Part shown: positions 55,801 through 64,000 of the stretch, piece after piece | How the letters are laid out: each line of letters starts with the position of its first letter | Numbering within the stretch: position 1 is the stretch's first letter | The notes under the pieces: generated by a model | What the model saw: the letters and a program-made list of their open reading frames with translations, nothing else | Told to the model about the DNA's origin: nothing | The model's database searches: none | Translations under genes and position numbers: made by a program | Assembly (NCBI GenBank): GCA_039566865.1 | Contig: CM076947.1 | Span: 24,553,501 to 24,617,500 of the forward strand | Direction of reading: 5' to 3' | Length of the DNA: 64,000 nt | Origin: Aurelia coerulea | Lineage: Eukaryota; Cnidaria; Scyphozoa; Semaeostomeae; Ulmaridae

Positions 55801-58800
55801 TACGTTTATGCTTACAAGAAACTCAACTCTCAGATCATTTTAAAAAGTAAGAAACTTTAGAGAGAGGGGAAGTCAAAGAGAAAGTATTTTTGCTCTCCAT
55901 CTTTCTCTTGTTTTCGTTCTTAACCCTTCATCCTTACCGTTCCTCAAGGCCGTTGTACTCAGAATACGCCTTTTCAATCTTGATGTTTTTTAGGCTGTGT
56001 TTATTCTTCACTCGCCCGTAATTCCGATCTTCCCATTTACTAGTAGATTTAAGATTTGTTGAAGTGCGTATTTGTTCTAATCACATGGCTGTTTTCAACC
56101 TAAGAGTGCACCTTAGATATTTTTTTTCGTCAAGAAGCTAACGTTATCATTATTGCTGCGAAGCGCGCATGCGCAAGCAGTCTTCTAGAGGGGTTTGATT
56201 GAGGATTGAGGGCGGACAGTGGACCGTGGATTATCTTGAACAAGCTGTTAATGCAGTTAAGTAAGTGCTGCTCATAGCATTGTTTGTAATGCAATTGTCC
56301 AGGCCGTTTTTACGGTCCACAAAAAAGACCACTAATAATACAAACTGTTACCAGATGAACCTTTGAAGAACTGTTGTGGCTAACTGTTGTGCATCATGTA
56401 CTCTCAAGACTGATTTCAATTCAAGGCAAAGTACAAAACCTCTTATTTTATACAGAATTGAACGGGAGAGCACTTTGTATGGTACTATATTGTATCAAGT
56501 TCCGGGGGAGGGGTGGGGGTAACTTAAATTTACATGGTACGGGATGTGTGATTCAAAGCGTAAAACTACCACCCATAAATCCGGAAAATTTTCTGAAGAG
56601 TATACCCATAAATCCGGAAAATCTCCAGAGTTGGGCAAGATACTCTGAGAAATATCTTATTGCAAGTTACTGTTATTGGGAAAATTAAGTATCTTATTGC
56701 AAGATACTGTTAGTAACAAATAAAAGTATCTTATTACAAGATACTACCGGGTGTCCCAAAATGATGTATTATCGTTTGATTGCTTATGTCTCCATAACCA
56801 ATGAACCGATTTTCAAAAACTCTATTTTATCCGATTGCCTAAAGGTTAAATTGTATTTGAGGATGTTGGCTGAGGTTTAGGCCGATTTCTTCATGTCGAA
56901 AGAAGATCGATATAGCTGCTCCAATTCAAGCCTTAGATAGCATGAACAAGAAACGGCCTTCTTTGCCAGTCAACATTTTTAGATTTGATGCAAAAGGCTG
57001 AACTTATATGTCGTTTATAGAATATATGGCGCTCAGAGAATACGAATTCAGTTAATACTGAGATCAGAGAATACGAATACGAGTTCAGCCTTTCGTATCA
57101 CAACTAAAATGTTGACTGGAAAAATAGGCCGTTTCTTTCTCATGCCATCTAAGGCTAGAATTTGAGCAAGTTTATCGATCTTCTTTTCGAAATGAAAACG
57201 CCGTGGTAAAACCGCAACCAATATCTTAAAATACAATTTAGCCTTTAGGCAATAAAATAAAACAAAGTTTTTGAAAATCGGTTCATTGGTTATGGACATG
57301 TAAGCAATCAAACAATAATACATCATTTTGGGGCACCCGGTAGATACTTTCAAAAAAAGTATCTAAGATAACGTTTCAAGATACTAGTTACAAGATACTT
57401 TAGCAAAGGGTACATAACCAATGCCTCCTAACATTATGCGTTATAGGTGGCACATTCATTTTGCATAAGTATTGCAATAGTGCCTAACAGAGTGCATTTA
57501 TTCTAATTGAGTGCATTTGTTTGGTCAGTCCTACTCCTAACGCATGTGAACATTTCCTCATGCCTCCTTATTTTGCCTCCTATAGAGCGTATTTTTGAAT
57601 TTATAAGAAATATTCCATATTTGTTCACTTGCCCCTTAATTCTCTTTTGGGTGAAGAAACATGAGCCTAAGTCCAATGCATTTTATCGGTCTTCCAAAAT
57701 CGTCTATGTATGCTCCGTAAAAGCGCGGTGAAGACAAGGATCGTGATCAGAACATGACGTCAATAAATGATTGCGGGAAATAGAATGCAATGATTTCTTC
57801 AACAAATGAACCAAATGTATTTTTTAAAGTTTTCAATAAAAGTCCATGCTTGCCTTCAAGATCAGGAGTGTCTCAAAAAGCCTGTCTCCTGAGGCAAGTA
57901 CTACTCTTGCTTTTATTTTTATGTTTCAGGTTTATGTTCTTTTTTATTCCTGTACGTTTGCAACATCATTGTTTTGGTTTATTTTCTTACTCCAGCTCCT
58001 GCCCTGTCAAAAAAATTGACACAAGTATCTTGTAACTTTGAAGTGTTTTTCGAAAATATCTTATTACAAGATACTATTATTCAGCCAAATTATTATCTTA
58101 TTACAAGATACAGTTACTGAGTACGGCAAGTATCTTATTACAAGATACTGTTACTGTTTTCAGCATCTAATTACTATCTTCAAGATAAAAAGATAAGATA
58201 CTGCCCATCTCTGAAAATCTCAAATACCCATAAATCCGGAATAGCCGAAAAAACTGACCCATAAATGAAGTTTTACCAAAAATCATACCCATAAATCCAG
58301 ATAATGTAAAAAATCGTTGAAAACCATACGCATGAATCTCGACGACTCCATGGTAAAAAAGGTTCCCTAAAAATGGCACAACCCCGTACCAAGGAGAACT
58401 TAAGCTAACCCCCCCCTCTCGGGGATCAAATTGTTTGACTATTATTGAAGATGCTGATCAATGCAGCTTGAAGCAGATAATTGAGATTCAGGGCTAATTA
58501 CAAAGAAATGATCAAAGCTGGTATGCTATTAAAACATTGAACTATCTTTACTTCAAATGCCAATGTCGATCTTCGGAAAAATATAAAAAACATACCATGT
58601 GAAGTACCACCTGGGGAAAAGAAAGCCTTGTAGTCCAAGAAAATACAAAACGAACTGACTTTAATTAACTGTTCTTAAAATTGCACTTCATTTGAGTCTA
58701 ACATCATTTTGAGTTTTTATGAATATTATTGTCGCATAATGCAGTTTTAAAATTTGCAAACGGTTTCTTTAGTTCTTCAAAAATTGTTTCTGCCTCAGAA

Positions 58801-61800
58801 AACACTGCAATTTAACTTGATTTTAGCGCCGAAATCTCCATGCTGTGAGCAGCACTTAACTGCGTTAACAGCTAGTTTTTAACTCACGGAGTGAGTTAAA
58901 GGAGAGGGGTAAAATTTGGTGTTGTTCTATTGCTCTGTATGTAGTCTTCATTGGCGATTGTTTTTAACCTGCAGATTCAACGGTACCTCCAACTTGTGCA
59001 CCAAATTATTTTCGATGTAATAACACAAGGTGTCTCCCACAAAGATGGAAGTGTGATAAGACGAATGATTGTGGAGATGGTAGTGATGAAGAAAATTGTG
59101 GTAAGAAGCATAGGTTCCAAATCTTTAAATCGATGTAAACACTTATAATATAAATAATTTCCAATGTTTCTCCAACTTGAATACAGTTCAAATGTGCCAA
59201 ATGCAAAACAGATATTTTCAAAATAGAGACCGTGAACTCAGCCATATCCTGGAATGTGAATCCGAGACAGAAAACGAGAATTCTCGGTAAAGCCGATCAA
59301 TTCTCTTGCGCGTAGTCGACCGTGGGCACTGAATGTCCATTCAAACTCAATTTAATGAGCGACGCGTAACGAGCCTATCAAGATCCGCCGATAACCGACT
59401 GACGGACAATAACGAAAATATGCTACCTTTGTTCGCCAAGAACGATGCATGAAAATGGTAGGGTATTGAAATTAAAATTGTTCCATATGTTTTCTTCCAT
59501 ATCTCACGTTTGAGAAGCGCGCTCGACGAAAGGAAAACGATTTCCGAGGGCTGACATAATCTGTTTCTCGATTGGGATGACAATGTGAATCTCTGCATGC
59601 ATTTAATTTCGAGGAATGCCCCTTTAAATGAAATTTAAATCTACTTTGTGTGCAGGAACGAGAAAGTGTAAAGCTGACGAATTCTTGTGTGCTAATGGCA
59701 ACTGTATCACAAAAAGATGGGTGTGTGATGGAGATAATGATTGTGGTGATGGCACTGATGAGAAAGCCAGTTGTGGTAAGTGCCGGTTCACTCTCGTACT
59801 TATTTCATATCTATGAACTACTTGCTGAACCACAGAAAGTTCCTGTTTTCAAAATTCACAGCACCAAGAAGACTTTAAGAATTTCATTGATTAAAATTCT
59901 GGTCAAGAGTCGAAAGACTGAAGTATTTTTGTGATTTTCTCATTTTTTATGAGCACTGGAAATATAAGTTTGAAGGCAGAAACACCGCAATCCAACAAAA
60001 ACAACAGCAAATGATAGAATTTATTTAATTTTCCAATATTTCGTCTTGTCATGCAGAACTTCTTCAGGGCTGTATACCTCATTATTACCTGACTGACGTT
60101 TCAAAAACGAGGCAATACAGGAATCCCGCCAATCTCAGTGGTAAATTGCACATTTCCCGCGGTTTTCCCGTAGCCTTGTATAATACGATACAAGGACGCG
60201 TGTTTGTCACCACAGCAACTGATTTAGGCCTGTGAGATTTGCAATAAACCCAAGCCTCGTAACAGTTACGAAATGCGTTAGACTAAATGATACAAGTCAA
60301 AATTAGAAGCTATCAGGTAATAAAACTTATACTAACCAGTTTTGTTGTTCTACAGGAAAATATAAAGCCCTCGGTCTTATTGCACAGACCTCGCAAGCTC
60401 GGTCCGTACTTTTAAGACCTCAGGCTTTATATTTTCCTGTACAACAAAAAAACCGGTTAGTATGCGCATAATCCGGAATGGAAACATACAGGATGTCCCA
60501 AATAGAATGCAACAGATTTAGAAAACTATGACGCAAGCTGATGTTTTGAAATAATGATAAAAATCATTTTTCTGAACATTTAATATTAAAGTTCAAATAT
60601 GATGATCGCCTTCCCCAATTTACATATCCCCCGTTCCTTGCTTTCCTAATTTATATACCCCTGTTTCCTTATACAGTACAGATACTTATTCGGGACACTG
60701 CGAACTCCCCCTTTTGTAAATCACAATGGAAAAGACGATAACTCTGATTGGCTCACTGATCAATGGAATAGGCAAAGTGCTTTGGGTCATGCGCGAATTC
60801 ATAAAGGAAAACCGAAGGACGATGACACCGCAATTCGTAGTGCGTAGAATCCAAAGCTCTTAGACAGGGATCTAGCTCTTCTGGAGAAAATCTGTAAGAC
60901 TTCCGCTGATAGTATCCCGAACTATACTGATCTTTAATTTATCAACATAGGGCTCATTTCCTTAAAAAGGTCGGTGTAAATTTCTATTATAGTTTTCTTT
61001 GAATTAAATGGCTTGGAAGGAACTTAGGGTTTTTTGTTGTAAATCTGCCGTGGAAATTCATTGATATCTTGATTAGTTTCAAAATGGCAGCATTTATTAA
61101 ATTAGAGGCCATGACGTCATCAAATTTCTAGATCCTAAACCAAAAAAGCTACAGATTTCTGCTTGCCACCATATTGTAGACCTTCATAAACTATGGTTTC
61201 CTTGAAGGTTATATCATTTTCCTCTATTGGTTTAGGAGTTACGATGATTTTCATTTTTTCAAAATTTTCCATGAATTTTTTCAAAAATAATGAAATTGCC
61301 GCCATTTTGAAAAAAATCAAGATATTAAGAAATTTCCACGGCAGATTTACAGCAAAGTACCATAAGTTCCTTTCAAGCAATTAAATTAAAAAAAATGACA
61401 TAGAATTTTACACCCACCTTTTTAAAGATTTGAAAGATTTGAGCCCTTGCTTAATTTATCCCCTTTTTCAATTTAGCTCCTACCACATGTTCAGCGACGG
61501 AATTCAAGTGTACAGACGGCATCCAATGTATTCCAAAAAAGTGGCGATGCGATGGTGACGCCGACTGTAAAGATAAATCCGATGAAGCCTCTTGTGAGAA
61601 TATGACAACAAAGGCGCCAGTCACGTGTCCATCGGAGTTCTGGAGATGCTTAAATTCTCATTGTATTTTGAATTCGTGGAAATGTGATGGGGACAAGGAT
61701 TGCCTTGATAATTCAGATGAAGAAGGATGTGGTAAGTAGCATAAATGCTTATTTTATGATAAGTTAGTAGACATAAGCATTGGTTCCAAGTCTTTAAAAG

Positions 61801-63243
61801 ATGTTGGTACAAGATTCCACGACCTATTTTTTAAATTTAATGGCTTCAAAGAAGCGTTTAGCTATTTCGCTATTTCGCTATAATTCTACCATCAGATTTT
61901 TCTGAAATCTTCAATATTTTCAGAATTGGAATGTTTTTCTTTTTTTTAAGAATTCAAGAAATATTTTGAAAGCAAATCAAATCCATCGTAATTTCTGAAC
62001 TGTTTGATGAATCGCAGAATGATTTTCAAGGAAAGCATACAATATAGTATCAAGCCAAGTCTTTCACTATTCTGGTATAAACGCTGTCACGTCCTCAAAT
62101 GAGTTAAAATATAAAATACAGCGCAATTTCGAAAATATTCAACACTTCTGAAAAGTCAGTGGTACAACAAGGGCAGATTTTGTAATCCAATAGAATCAGT
62201 TGCTTTTGATTGGCACTTCAGTTCAAAGCGATTAGCGATTGCAGACAAAGGAAATTCTCTAAACCAGTGATTCGAAACAAACAAGGCCGCAAAAGTTGCC
62301 CCGAAACCAGTAAGGCAAACTCTCGCCTTGTGAAAGCAAAAGATTGTTTTTAAGAGAAGTTATGTGCTTATAACGAAAGAAGAAGGGTAAATCTAAAGAT
62401 CTGTCGGGCGGATTTTGTTTGTTCAATCAGGAGCTGTGTGGTAATTGTTTCATGTAAGCCCTAAGTACGCGAGCATTACAATGCCTTCTACTCGGCTTGA
62501 ATCAACTAAACAAAATTAACTGTTGTTCAGCATCATCGTGGATGGGTTGCATGACATCCAATTTGAAACCGACTCCAGTATTTATCAGTAATACTTGTCT
62601 ATGCGTAGCCTTTTGTAATGATATTTGTAATGGAAGTCATACATACATATTAGTTTAGCCTTTCCAGCCAAAATACATCGTGAAGTCATCTTGTGCGTTA
62701 GCTGTCTTTCATCACTGTAATGTTATTTTCTAATTCGTTGCATTCAATCGAATATAGCTTTATTTATTAACTGAAGTACAGTACACAGGTAGTAGTGAGG
62801 TCAGTCTAGAAAGATTGTATATAGGTGTGCCAAAAAAGATCAAACACGGAAAGCACATTATTCCTATCGCTCCCACGTTCATTCAATACATTTAACCTGA
62901 ATCTCTGAAAACAGGGAGGGGATGGGCGGGAGGGGTCCTATCTTTCATAAAAGTACTTGCTATCGACCTGTGATTCTCCACACCTTGAAAGGCTTTTTAT
63001 ATTTGCCTACTAAGCATGCCTCCACGGAGAGCGTGCAACGGTATTCCCTTAACAAACTTAAAAATTCTACAACAAAATAGTCTCCTATTGTACTGTTAAT
63101 AAATTCATTTCCTCTTTTCTCAGACCGTGTAACCTGTCCATCAACGAGACTTATTTGTGCAAGTGGAAGACAATGCTATGACAAAACTCAAAGATGTAAT
63201 AAAGTACAAGACTGCAAGGATGGTTCAGATGAAGTCAATTGTC
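31449..63243 (+). CDS. LDL-receptor class A repeat protein, 5' part (gene continues beyond window)
   Basis: Six exons (54309-54455, 55329-55448, 58975-59100, 59656-59775, 61477-61731, 63124-63243) all start and end in phase 1 and encode seven LDLa modules. Each has six cysteines and the acidic calcium-binding signature ending in (S/T)DE(x)nC, such as DCGDGSDE. A signal-peptide exon at 31449-31500 ([17 protein letters not shown], phase 1) is the best visible start, leaving a first intron of 22.8 kb. Intervening or alternative first exons cannot be excluded. LDLa modules bind ligands at the cell surface or in secreted proteins. With the 3' end outside the window, it could be a lipoprotein-receptor-like protein, a matrix protein or a protease with an LDLa stem. 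Confidence 0.7.
31510..33550. other. Intron-like stretch, no gene recognised
   Basis: It contains a relic at about 32820-32960 of a GGCAGCCCCCTAT-type repeat also seen at 13850-13960, 55650-55790 and 63430-63490. The overlapping open frames at 31730-31992 have no recognisable domain. Confidence 0.45.
33690..36470 (+). repeat. 160/161-bp satellite array, left arm
   Basis: GTCACCTAATGTCTC recurs at 34024, 34185, 34346, 34507, 34668, 34827, 34987, 35148, 35308, 35468, 35628, 35789, 35950, 36110, 36271 and 36432. Two diverged units lie outside (about 33700 and 33860) and decayed units continue inward to about 37080. Some adjacent unit blocks are nearly identical, pointing to recent expansion. 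Confidence 0.92.
37395..37721 (-). pseudogene. piggyBac transposase C-terminal cysteine-rich remnant
   Basis: The minus-strand frame ends with [13 protein letters not shown], then CNPG-like spacing, a further Cys pair and NYYHTQRAY before a short Ser/Gln tail and stop. A C-x2-C, Y-x-C-x2-C, Cys and YHT pattern at the C-terminus is typical of piggyBac-type transposases. The catalytic DDD core is absent. Two shorter pieces of the same motif ([12 protein letters not shown] and a variant) lie on the plus strand at about 38193-38237 and 38070-38115. Confidence 0.6.
38008..38196. repeat. Near-perfect 189-bp palindrome in the foldback centre
   Basis: GCAGGTAGCCACAGGT at the left pairs with ACCTGTGGCTACCTGC at the right. 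The arms run about 90 bp with few mismatches to a centre near 38102. The duplicated content is transposase-derived cysteine motif sequence. Confidence 0.85.
38500..39950 (-). repeat. 160-bp satellite array, right arm, inverted
   Basis: The complement GGTGACAAAATCTTAAAT recurs about every 160 bp from 38559 to 39524 (seven good units). Two diverged outer units at about 39690 and 39845 mirror the outermost units of the left arm. Confidence 0.9.
40010..40870. other. Non-coding stretch
   Basis: No gene is recognised. The 86-codon frame at 40391-40651 has no domain, start context or splice partner. Confidence 0.4.
40881..40960. mobile_element. 80-bp hairpin MITE with 9-bp direct repeats
   Basis: GCCTGCGTGCAGACTCTACT pairs with the complement ending GAGTCTGCACGCAGGC. 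GGCACTGCT flanks it at 40872-40880 and 40961-40969. A single arm of the family (GGCTGCACGCAGGCT) occurs at about 13109. Confidence 0.65.
40985..41310. mobile_element. Foldback MITE, sibling of 30505-30884
   Basis: It shares TTTTTTTATATAAGAAGCTGCCC, GGAAAGGCTTAAAAA and the terminal TTATAAAAAATACGTGTAT with the copy at 30505-30884. Confidence 0.6.
41940..42305 (+). repeat. GGTCTAGCCAAGGGTA internally repeated segment
   Basis: Variants of TTGGTCTAGCCAAGGGTACC recur at about 42077, 42181, 42234 and 42267. It starts with a GGGGATGTGCC motif shared with the element at 49744-50063. Confidence 0.5.
42310..43560 (-). mobile_element. LINE fragment, C-terminal 295 codons of ORF2
   Basis: Minus-strand 43370-42483 is open and encodes the region after the RT core of a non-LTR retrotransposon: [20 protein letters not shown], a charged linker, then a zinc-binding [20 protein letters not shown] tail and [18 protein letters not shown]. 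The frame is disrupted upstream (about 43390-43550). The proposed start Met is arbitrary. A 3' UTR extends to about 42310. It is the least decayed LINE piece here, but endonuclease and catalytic motifs are missing. Confidence 0.7.
43729..43860 (+). repeat. Two tandem 66-bp units
   Basis: GTTGTTTTGAAAGTTGACCC starts units at 43729 and 43795. The two copies look identical over the full 66 bp, ending ...CAAATTTTGGTAA. Confidence 0.9.
43862..44247. mobile_element. MITE with TACTCTCAAGTACCGAATAA ends
   Basis: The 20-bp ends are perfect inverted repeats (43862-43881, 44228-44247). The subterminal zones carry G runs with GGTTGGAAA motifs. Confidence 0.75.
44426..44656. mobile_element. hAT-like MITE, CAGTGGCGG ends, copy 1
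   Basis: It begins CAGTGGCGGATTAGG and ends GGATCCGCCCCTG. The flanks GTCTAGTG and GTCTATTT match at 6 of 8 bases. Confidence 0.6.
45178..47269. mobile_element. 2.1-kb TTAA-flanked element (piggyBac-like)
   Basis: The ends GGGAGTCAAAGGGGC and GCCCCTTTGACTCCC are perfect inverted repeats, flanked by TTAA at 45174-45177 and 47270-47273. The interior includes a 127-codon plus-strand frame at 45341-45724 (Tyr/Asn/Lys-rich, no recognised domain) and no transposase motif. TTAA sites suggest mobilisation by a piggyBac-type enzyme. Confidence 0.65.
47651..48353. mobile_element. GGGTCCTTTGCGGGCA family, copy b, host of a nested MITE
   Basis: It begins CATCCAGGGTCCTTTGCGGG and ends CCCGCAAAGGACCCTGGGTG. 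Between its subterminal CTGAAAATC motifs sits a TA-flanked MITE at 47721-48206, which must be the later arrival. Confidence 0.65.
47721..48206. mobile_element. TA-flanked foldback MITE (GGGCTCAAATC family), copy B
   Basis: It begins GGGCTCAAATC and ends GATTCGAGCCC, flanked by TA at 47719-47720 and 48207-48208. Confidence 0.75.
48360..49740. other. Non-coding stretch with a 19-21 base G run
   Basis: No gene is recognised. Overlapping frames of 75-101 codons at 48392-48683 and 48989-49294 have no domain. A long uninterrupted G run lies at about 49577-49602. Confidence 0.45.
49744..50063. mobile_element. MITE with CCCGGGGGGGTACTT-type ends
   Basis: A G run followed by TACTTAGTATATTTGTCCG at the left pairs with GTACAAATTTAAGTGAAGTAC and a C run plus GGGCC at the right. 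The internal TTTTTTCTAG motif repeats. Confidence 0.6.
50627..50680 (+). repeat. (TTG)n microsatellite, interrupted
   Basis: TTG/CTG/TTG units with GTAAG interruptions. Confidence 0.85.
50804..50882. mobile_element. 79-bp hairpin MITE
   Basis: TGGACTTGCTACGAGTCTCT and its complement form 32-bp arms with one mismatch (50804-50835, 50851-50882) around a 15-base loop. The form resembles the family at 29683-29824 (ACTTGCCCCAAGTCT). Confidence 0.75.
51281..51564. mobile_element. hAT-like MITE, CAGTGGCGG ends, copy 2
   Basis: It begins CAGTGGCGGCGCCAGCC and ends GTGGCTCCGCCACTG. It has a perfect 8-bp target duplication ATTAAATG (51273-51280, 51565-51572). Confidence 0.85.
51575..51860 (-). mobile_element. 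Possible LINE ORF2 tail remnant
   Basis: The minus strand near 51745-51640 reads [20 protein letters not shown], then [15 protein letters not shown] and stop, resembling the short helical tail after the zinc motif in LINE ORF2. The upstream frame is broken. Too short to be sure. Confidence 0.35.
52832..52879 (+). repeat. (TTTC)n microsatellite
   Basis: About eleven TTTC units with one TTAC interruption. Confidence 0.9.
52880..54300. other. Non-coding stretch upstream of LDLa exon 1
   Basis: It contains repeat-like palindromic sequence around 53340-53750 (CCGTTTACACTG-type ends). The 138-codon minus frame (52958-53374) and the 128-codon plus frame (53101-53487) overlap each other and show no domain or splice context. 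Confidence 0.4.
54309..54455 (+). CDS. LDLa module 1 exon
   Basis: The acceptor is TTCTTAAAAATTTCAG and the donor is TGTC|GTAAGT. It encodes a short Ser/Ala linker and [15 protein letters not shown] plus the [16 protein letters not shown] calcium loop. The extra Cys near the exon start (GCQST) precedes the module. Confidence 0.85.
55091..55270 (+). mobile_element. tRNA-derived SINE, copy 2
   Basis: A-box TGGCGCAGTGG and B-box GGTTCGATGCC are both intact at tRNA spacing. The body matches 7744-7921. It lies in the intron just before LDLa exon 2. Confidence 0.75.
55329..55448 (+). CDS. LDLa module 2 exon
   Basis: The acceptor is CATTTCTTTCTTAG and the donor is TGCA|GTAAGT. It encodes [20 protein letters not shown] and [15 protein letters not shown] ends 58 bp upstream. 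Confidence 0.85.
55640..55800. repeat. GGCAGCCCCC dispersed repeat
   Basis: It contains CGGGCAAAAAATGCCCTCA and TGGGCTTTGTGTTGGGCAGC, sharing the latter with 32930-32960 and 13925-13960. Confidence 0.5.
56630..58205. mobile_element. Middle nested element rich in TATCTTATTACAAGATA palindromes
   Basis: It begins TTGGGCAAGATACT and ends AGATACTGCCCA. At least six AGTATCTTATTRCAAGATACT palindromes cluster at its two ends (56650-56745 and 57343-57410, 58050-58205). Confidence 0.6.
56747..57340. mobile_element. Mariner-like MITE, CCGGGTGTCCC ends, long copy
   Basis: The ends CCGGGTGTCCCAAAATGATG and CATCATTTTGGGGCACCCGG are flanked by TA on both sides (56745-56746, 57341-57342). Long subterminal arms share CATAACCAATGAACCGATTT. 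It is the innermost, hence youngest, of the nest. Confidence 0.8.
58975..59100 (+). CDS. LDLa module 3 exon
   Basis: The acceptor is TTTTTAACCTGCAG and the donor is TGTG|GTAAGA. It encodes [20 protein letters not shown] and [10 protein letters not shown]. Confidence 0.85.
59656..59775 (+). CDS. LDLa module 4 exon
   Basis: The acceptor is CTTTGTGTGCAG and the donor is TGTG|GTAAGT. It encodes [20 protein letters not shown] and [11 protein letters not shown], with Thr replacing Ser in the signature. Confidence 0.85.
60080..60480. repeat. Dispersed repeat copy, uninterrupted sibling of 345-1240
   Basis: It runs from ATTATTACCTGACTGACG to the palindrome GGAAAATATAAAGCC/GGCTTTATATTTTCC. It serves as the empty-site reference for the retroposon at 463-951. 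Confidence 0.7.
60950..61446. mobile_element. TA-flanked foldback MITE (GGGCTCAAATC family), copy C
   Basis: It begins GGGCTCATTTCC and ends GATTTGAGCCC; TA on the left, TT on the right. It ends 30 bp before the exon carrying LDLa modules 5 and 6, close to that exon's polypyrimidine tract. Confidence 0.7.
61477..61731 (+). CDS. LDLa modules 5 and 6 exon
   Basis: The acceptor is CTTTTTCAATTTAG and the donor is TGTG|GTAAGT. Two modules share one exon, joined by the linker [10 protein letters not shown]: first [20 protein letters not shown], then [20 protein letters not shown]. The other modules are one per exon, so an intron was lost here or never gained. A TA-MITE ends only 30 bp before this exon. 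Confidence 0.85.
62166..62400. mobile_element. hAT-like foldback element, half copy 5
   Basis: It starts AACAAGGGCAGATTTTGTAA and follows the left arm of the family through GAAGAAGG, then loses similarity. Confidence 0.6.
63124..63243 (+). CDS. LDLa module 7 exon
   Basis: The acceptor is TTCCTCTTTTCTCAG and the donor is TGTC|GTATGT. It encodes [20 protein letters not shown] and [11 protein letters not shown]. The usual Trp before the fourth cysteine is replaced (KTQRC), so ligand contact may differ while the SDE calcium signature is intact. Confidence 0.8.
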
Positions 63244-63599
63244 GTATGTTATAATTAATCATTTATTTTTTCACTTAGTGTTGCCTCTTAAACTCTTTAA
63301 ATATGTAATATTTGCTTTTACGGAAAGTTTAGCCATTCTTTCCAGGGGAGGGGAAAATGAAATTTGGCGGAATAATAATCCAAGAAATAATCCATTGTTT
63401 ACAGAAAATTTGCCCGACTTTAGGCGGATTTCTGCCCGAATATGGTTGATTTTTGCAAATTTTGCCGAGGTTGGGGGCTGCCCCCTGTCTCCTACGCCTA
63501 TGGAAGGGGAGACATTTTCACTTTGAATTCTATCTGCAAATGAAAGTCATACCATCATTCGAGAGAGGATTGAGCAACAATTTTAGGTTGGGTAATCCA

Positions 63600-63925
63600 T
63601 TTTCCGCCCCGTAAACATTGTTTGGTACTAACAATGATACCTACGCAAAACTTTTTAAGGGGAAAGGGGTTGAGAAGATCTTGAATGTTCATTTCCTTGT
63701 TACTTTACAATACAACAACATGGAGAATGGCCTATGTCGCATCTGCTGCCATGATTGTATCTGATAAATTGGTACCAATAATGATCGACCTTGGCAAAAG
63801 TTTTTTAGGGGAAGGGGGTTGAGGAGATCTTGAATGTTCATTTTCTTGTTGATATTTTCGATACAATAACATGGAAATTGGCCTATGTCGCATCTGCTGC
63901 CATGATTGTATCTGATAAACTCTCT
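63600..63925 (+). repeat. Tandem duplication, about 150-bp unit
   Basis: CATCTGCTGCCATGATTGTA occurs near 63739 and 63891. The preceding GAGATCTTGAATGTTCATTT also occurs twice. The copies differ at several positions. Confidence 0.75.
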
Positions 63926-64000
63926 TTGATGCCTGTCTGTGGCACAGAATAATGAACCGTCTATAATAAGATACTTTGTCTATGATAAGGTTTGAAACTG

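Larger units (their letters stand above)
56501..58425. mobile_element. Outer element of a three-level nest
   Basis: The left end has GGGTAACTTAAATTTACATGG and CATAAATCCGGAAAA; the right end has complementary CCGGATTTATGGG-type repeats and ACTTAAGCTAACCCCCCC. A second element (56630-58205) with TATCTTATTACAAGATACT palindromes interrupts it, and a third sits inside that. Confidence 0.6.

Overview
The window reads as animal nuclear DNA: AT-rich, intron-rich, and packed with nested transposable elements. Split genes have GT/AG introns with mostly phase-1 boundaries. LDL-receptor class A modules, a SAM domain and a beta-helix/multi-pass membrane protein fit an early-branching metazoan. The element mix, with many foldback MITEs, several LINE 3' ends and TTAA, TA and 8-bp target duplications, suggests a cnidarian, perhaps a stony coral. 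That placement is an inference; no taxonomic marker gene is present.

Five host loci can be supported. (1) 205-1712, +: the last two exons of a SAM-domain protein. (2) 6960-14786, +: a complete six-exon type I membrane protein with a signal peptide, an eight-cysteine ectodomain, a basic Ser/Thr/His/Lys stalk, one membrane helix and a short tyrosine-containing tail. I do not recognise its family. (3) 19755-23321, -: one large exon of 1188 codons with a right-handed beta-helix-like ectodomain, a cysteine-rich zone and about ten membrane segments. Its N-terminal signal exon appears to be elsewhere. (4) A candidate first coding exon at 30939-31063, -. (5) Starting about 390 bp away on the + strand, a signal-peptide exon at 31449, followed after a roughly 23-kb stretch by six exons (54309-63243) encoding seven LDLa modules. 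This gene runs off the right edge.

Most other sequence is mobile. The most striking element lies at 33555-40000: a 6.4-kb foldback flanked by TTAA, whose arms are 160/161-bp satellite arrays in opposite orientation, with broken piggyBac-transposase C-terminal sequence in the middle. A second array (about ten 123/124-bp units) sits inside a hAT-like element at 27164-29217. A hAT-like foldback family occurs five times. A Harbinger-like element with 301-bp inverted repeats sits at 3925-5051. Three TA-flanked MITE families, two copies of a tRNA-derived SINE and several 5'-truncated antisense LINEs complete the picture. Many are nested two or three deep, which gives a relative insertion order.

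Host genes 2, 4 and 5 encode, or begin with, secreted or surface-protein features, and gene 3 is a large membrane protein, so the window is rich in cell-surface genes. The sequence shows no operon-like or functional linkage among them.
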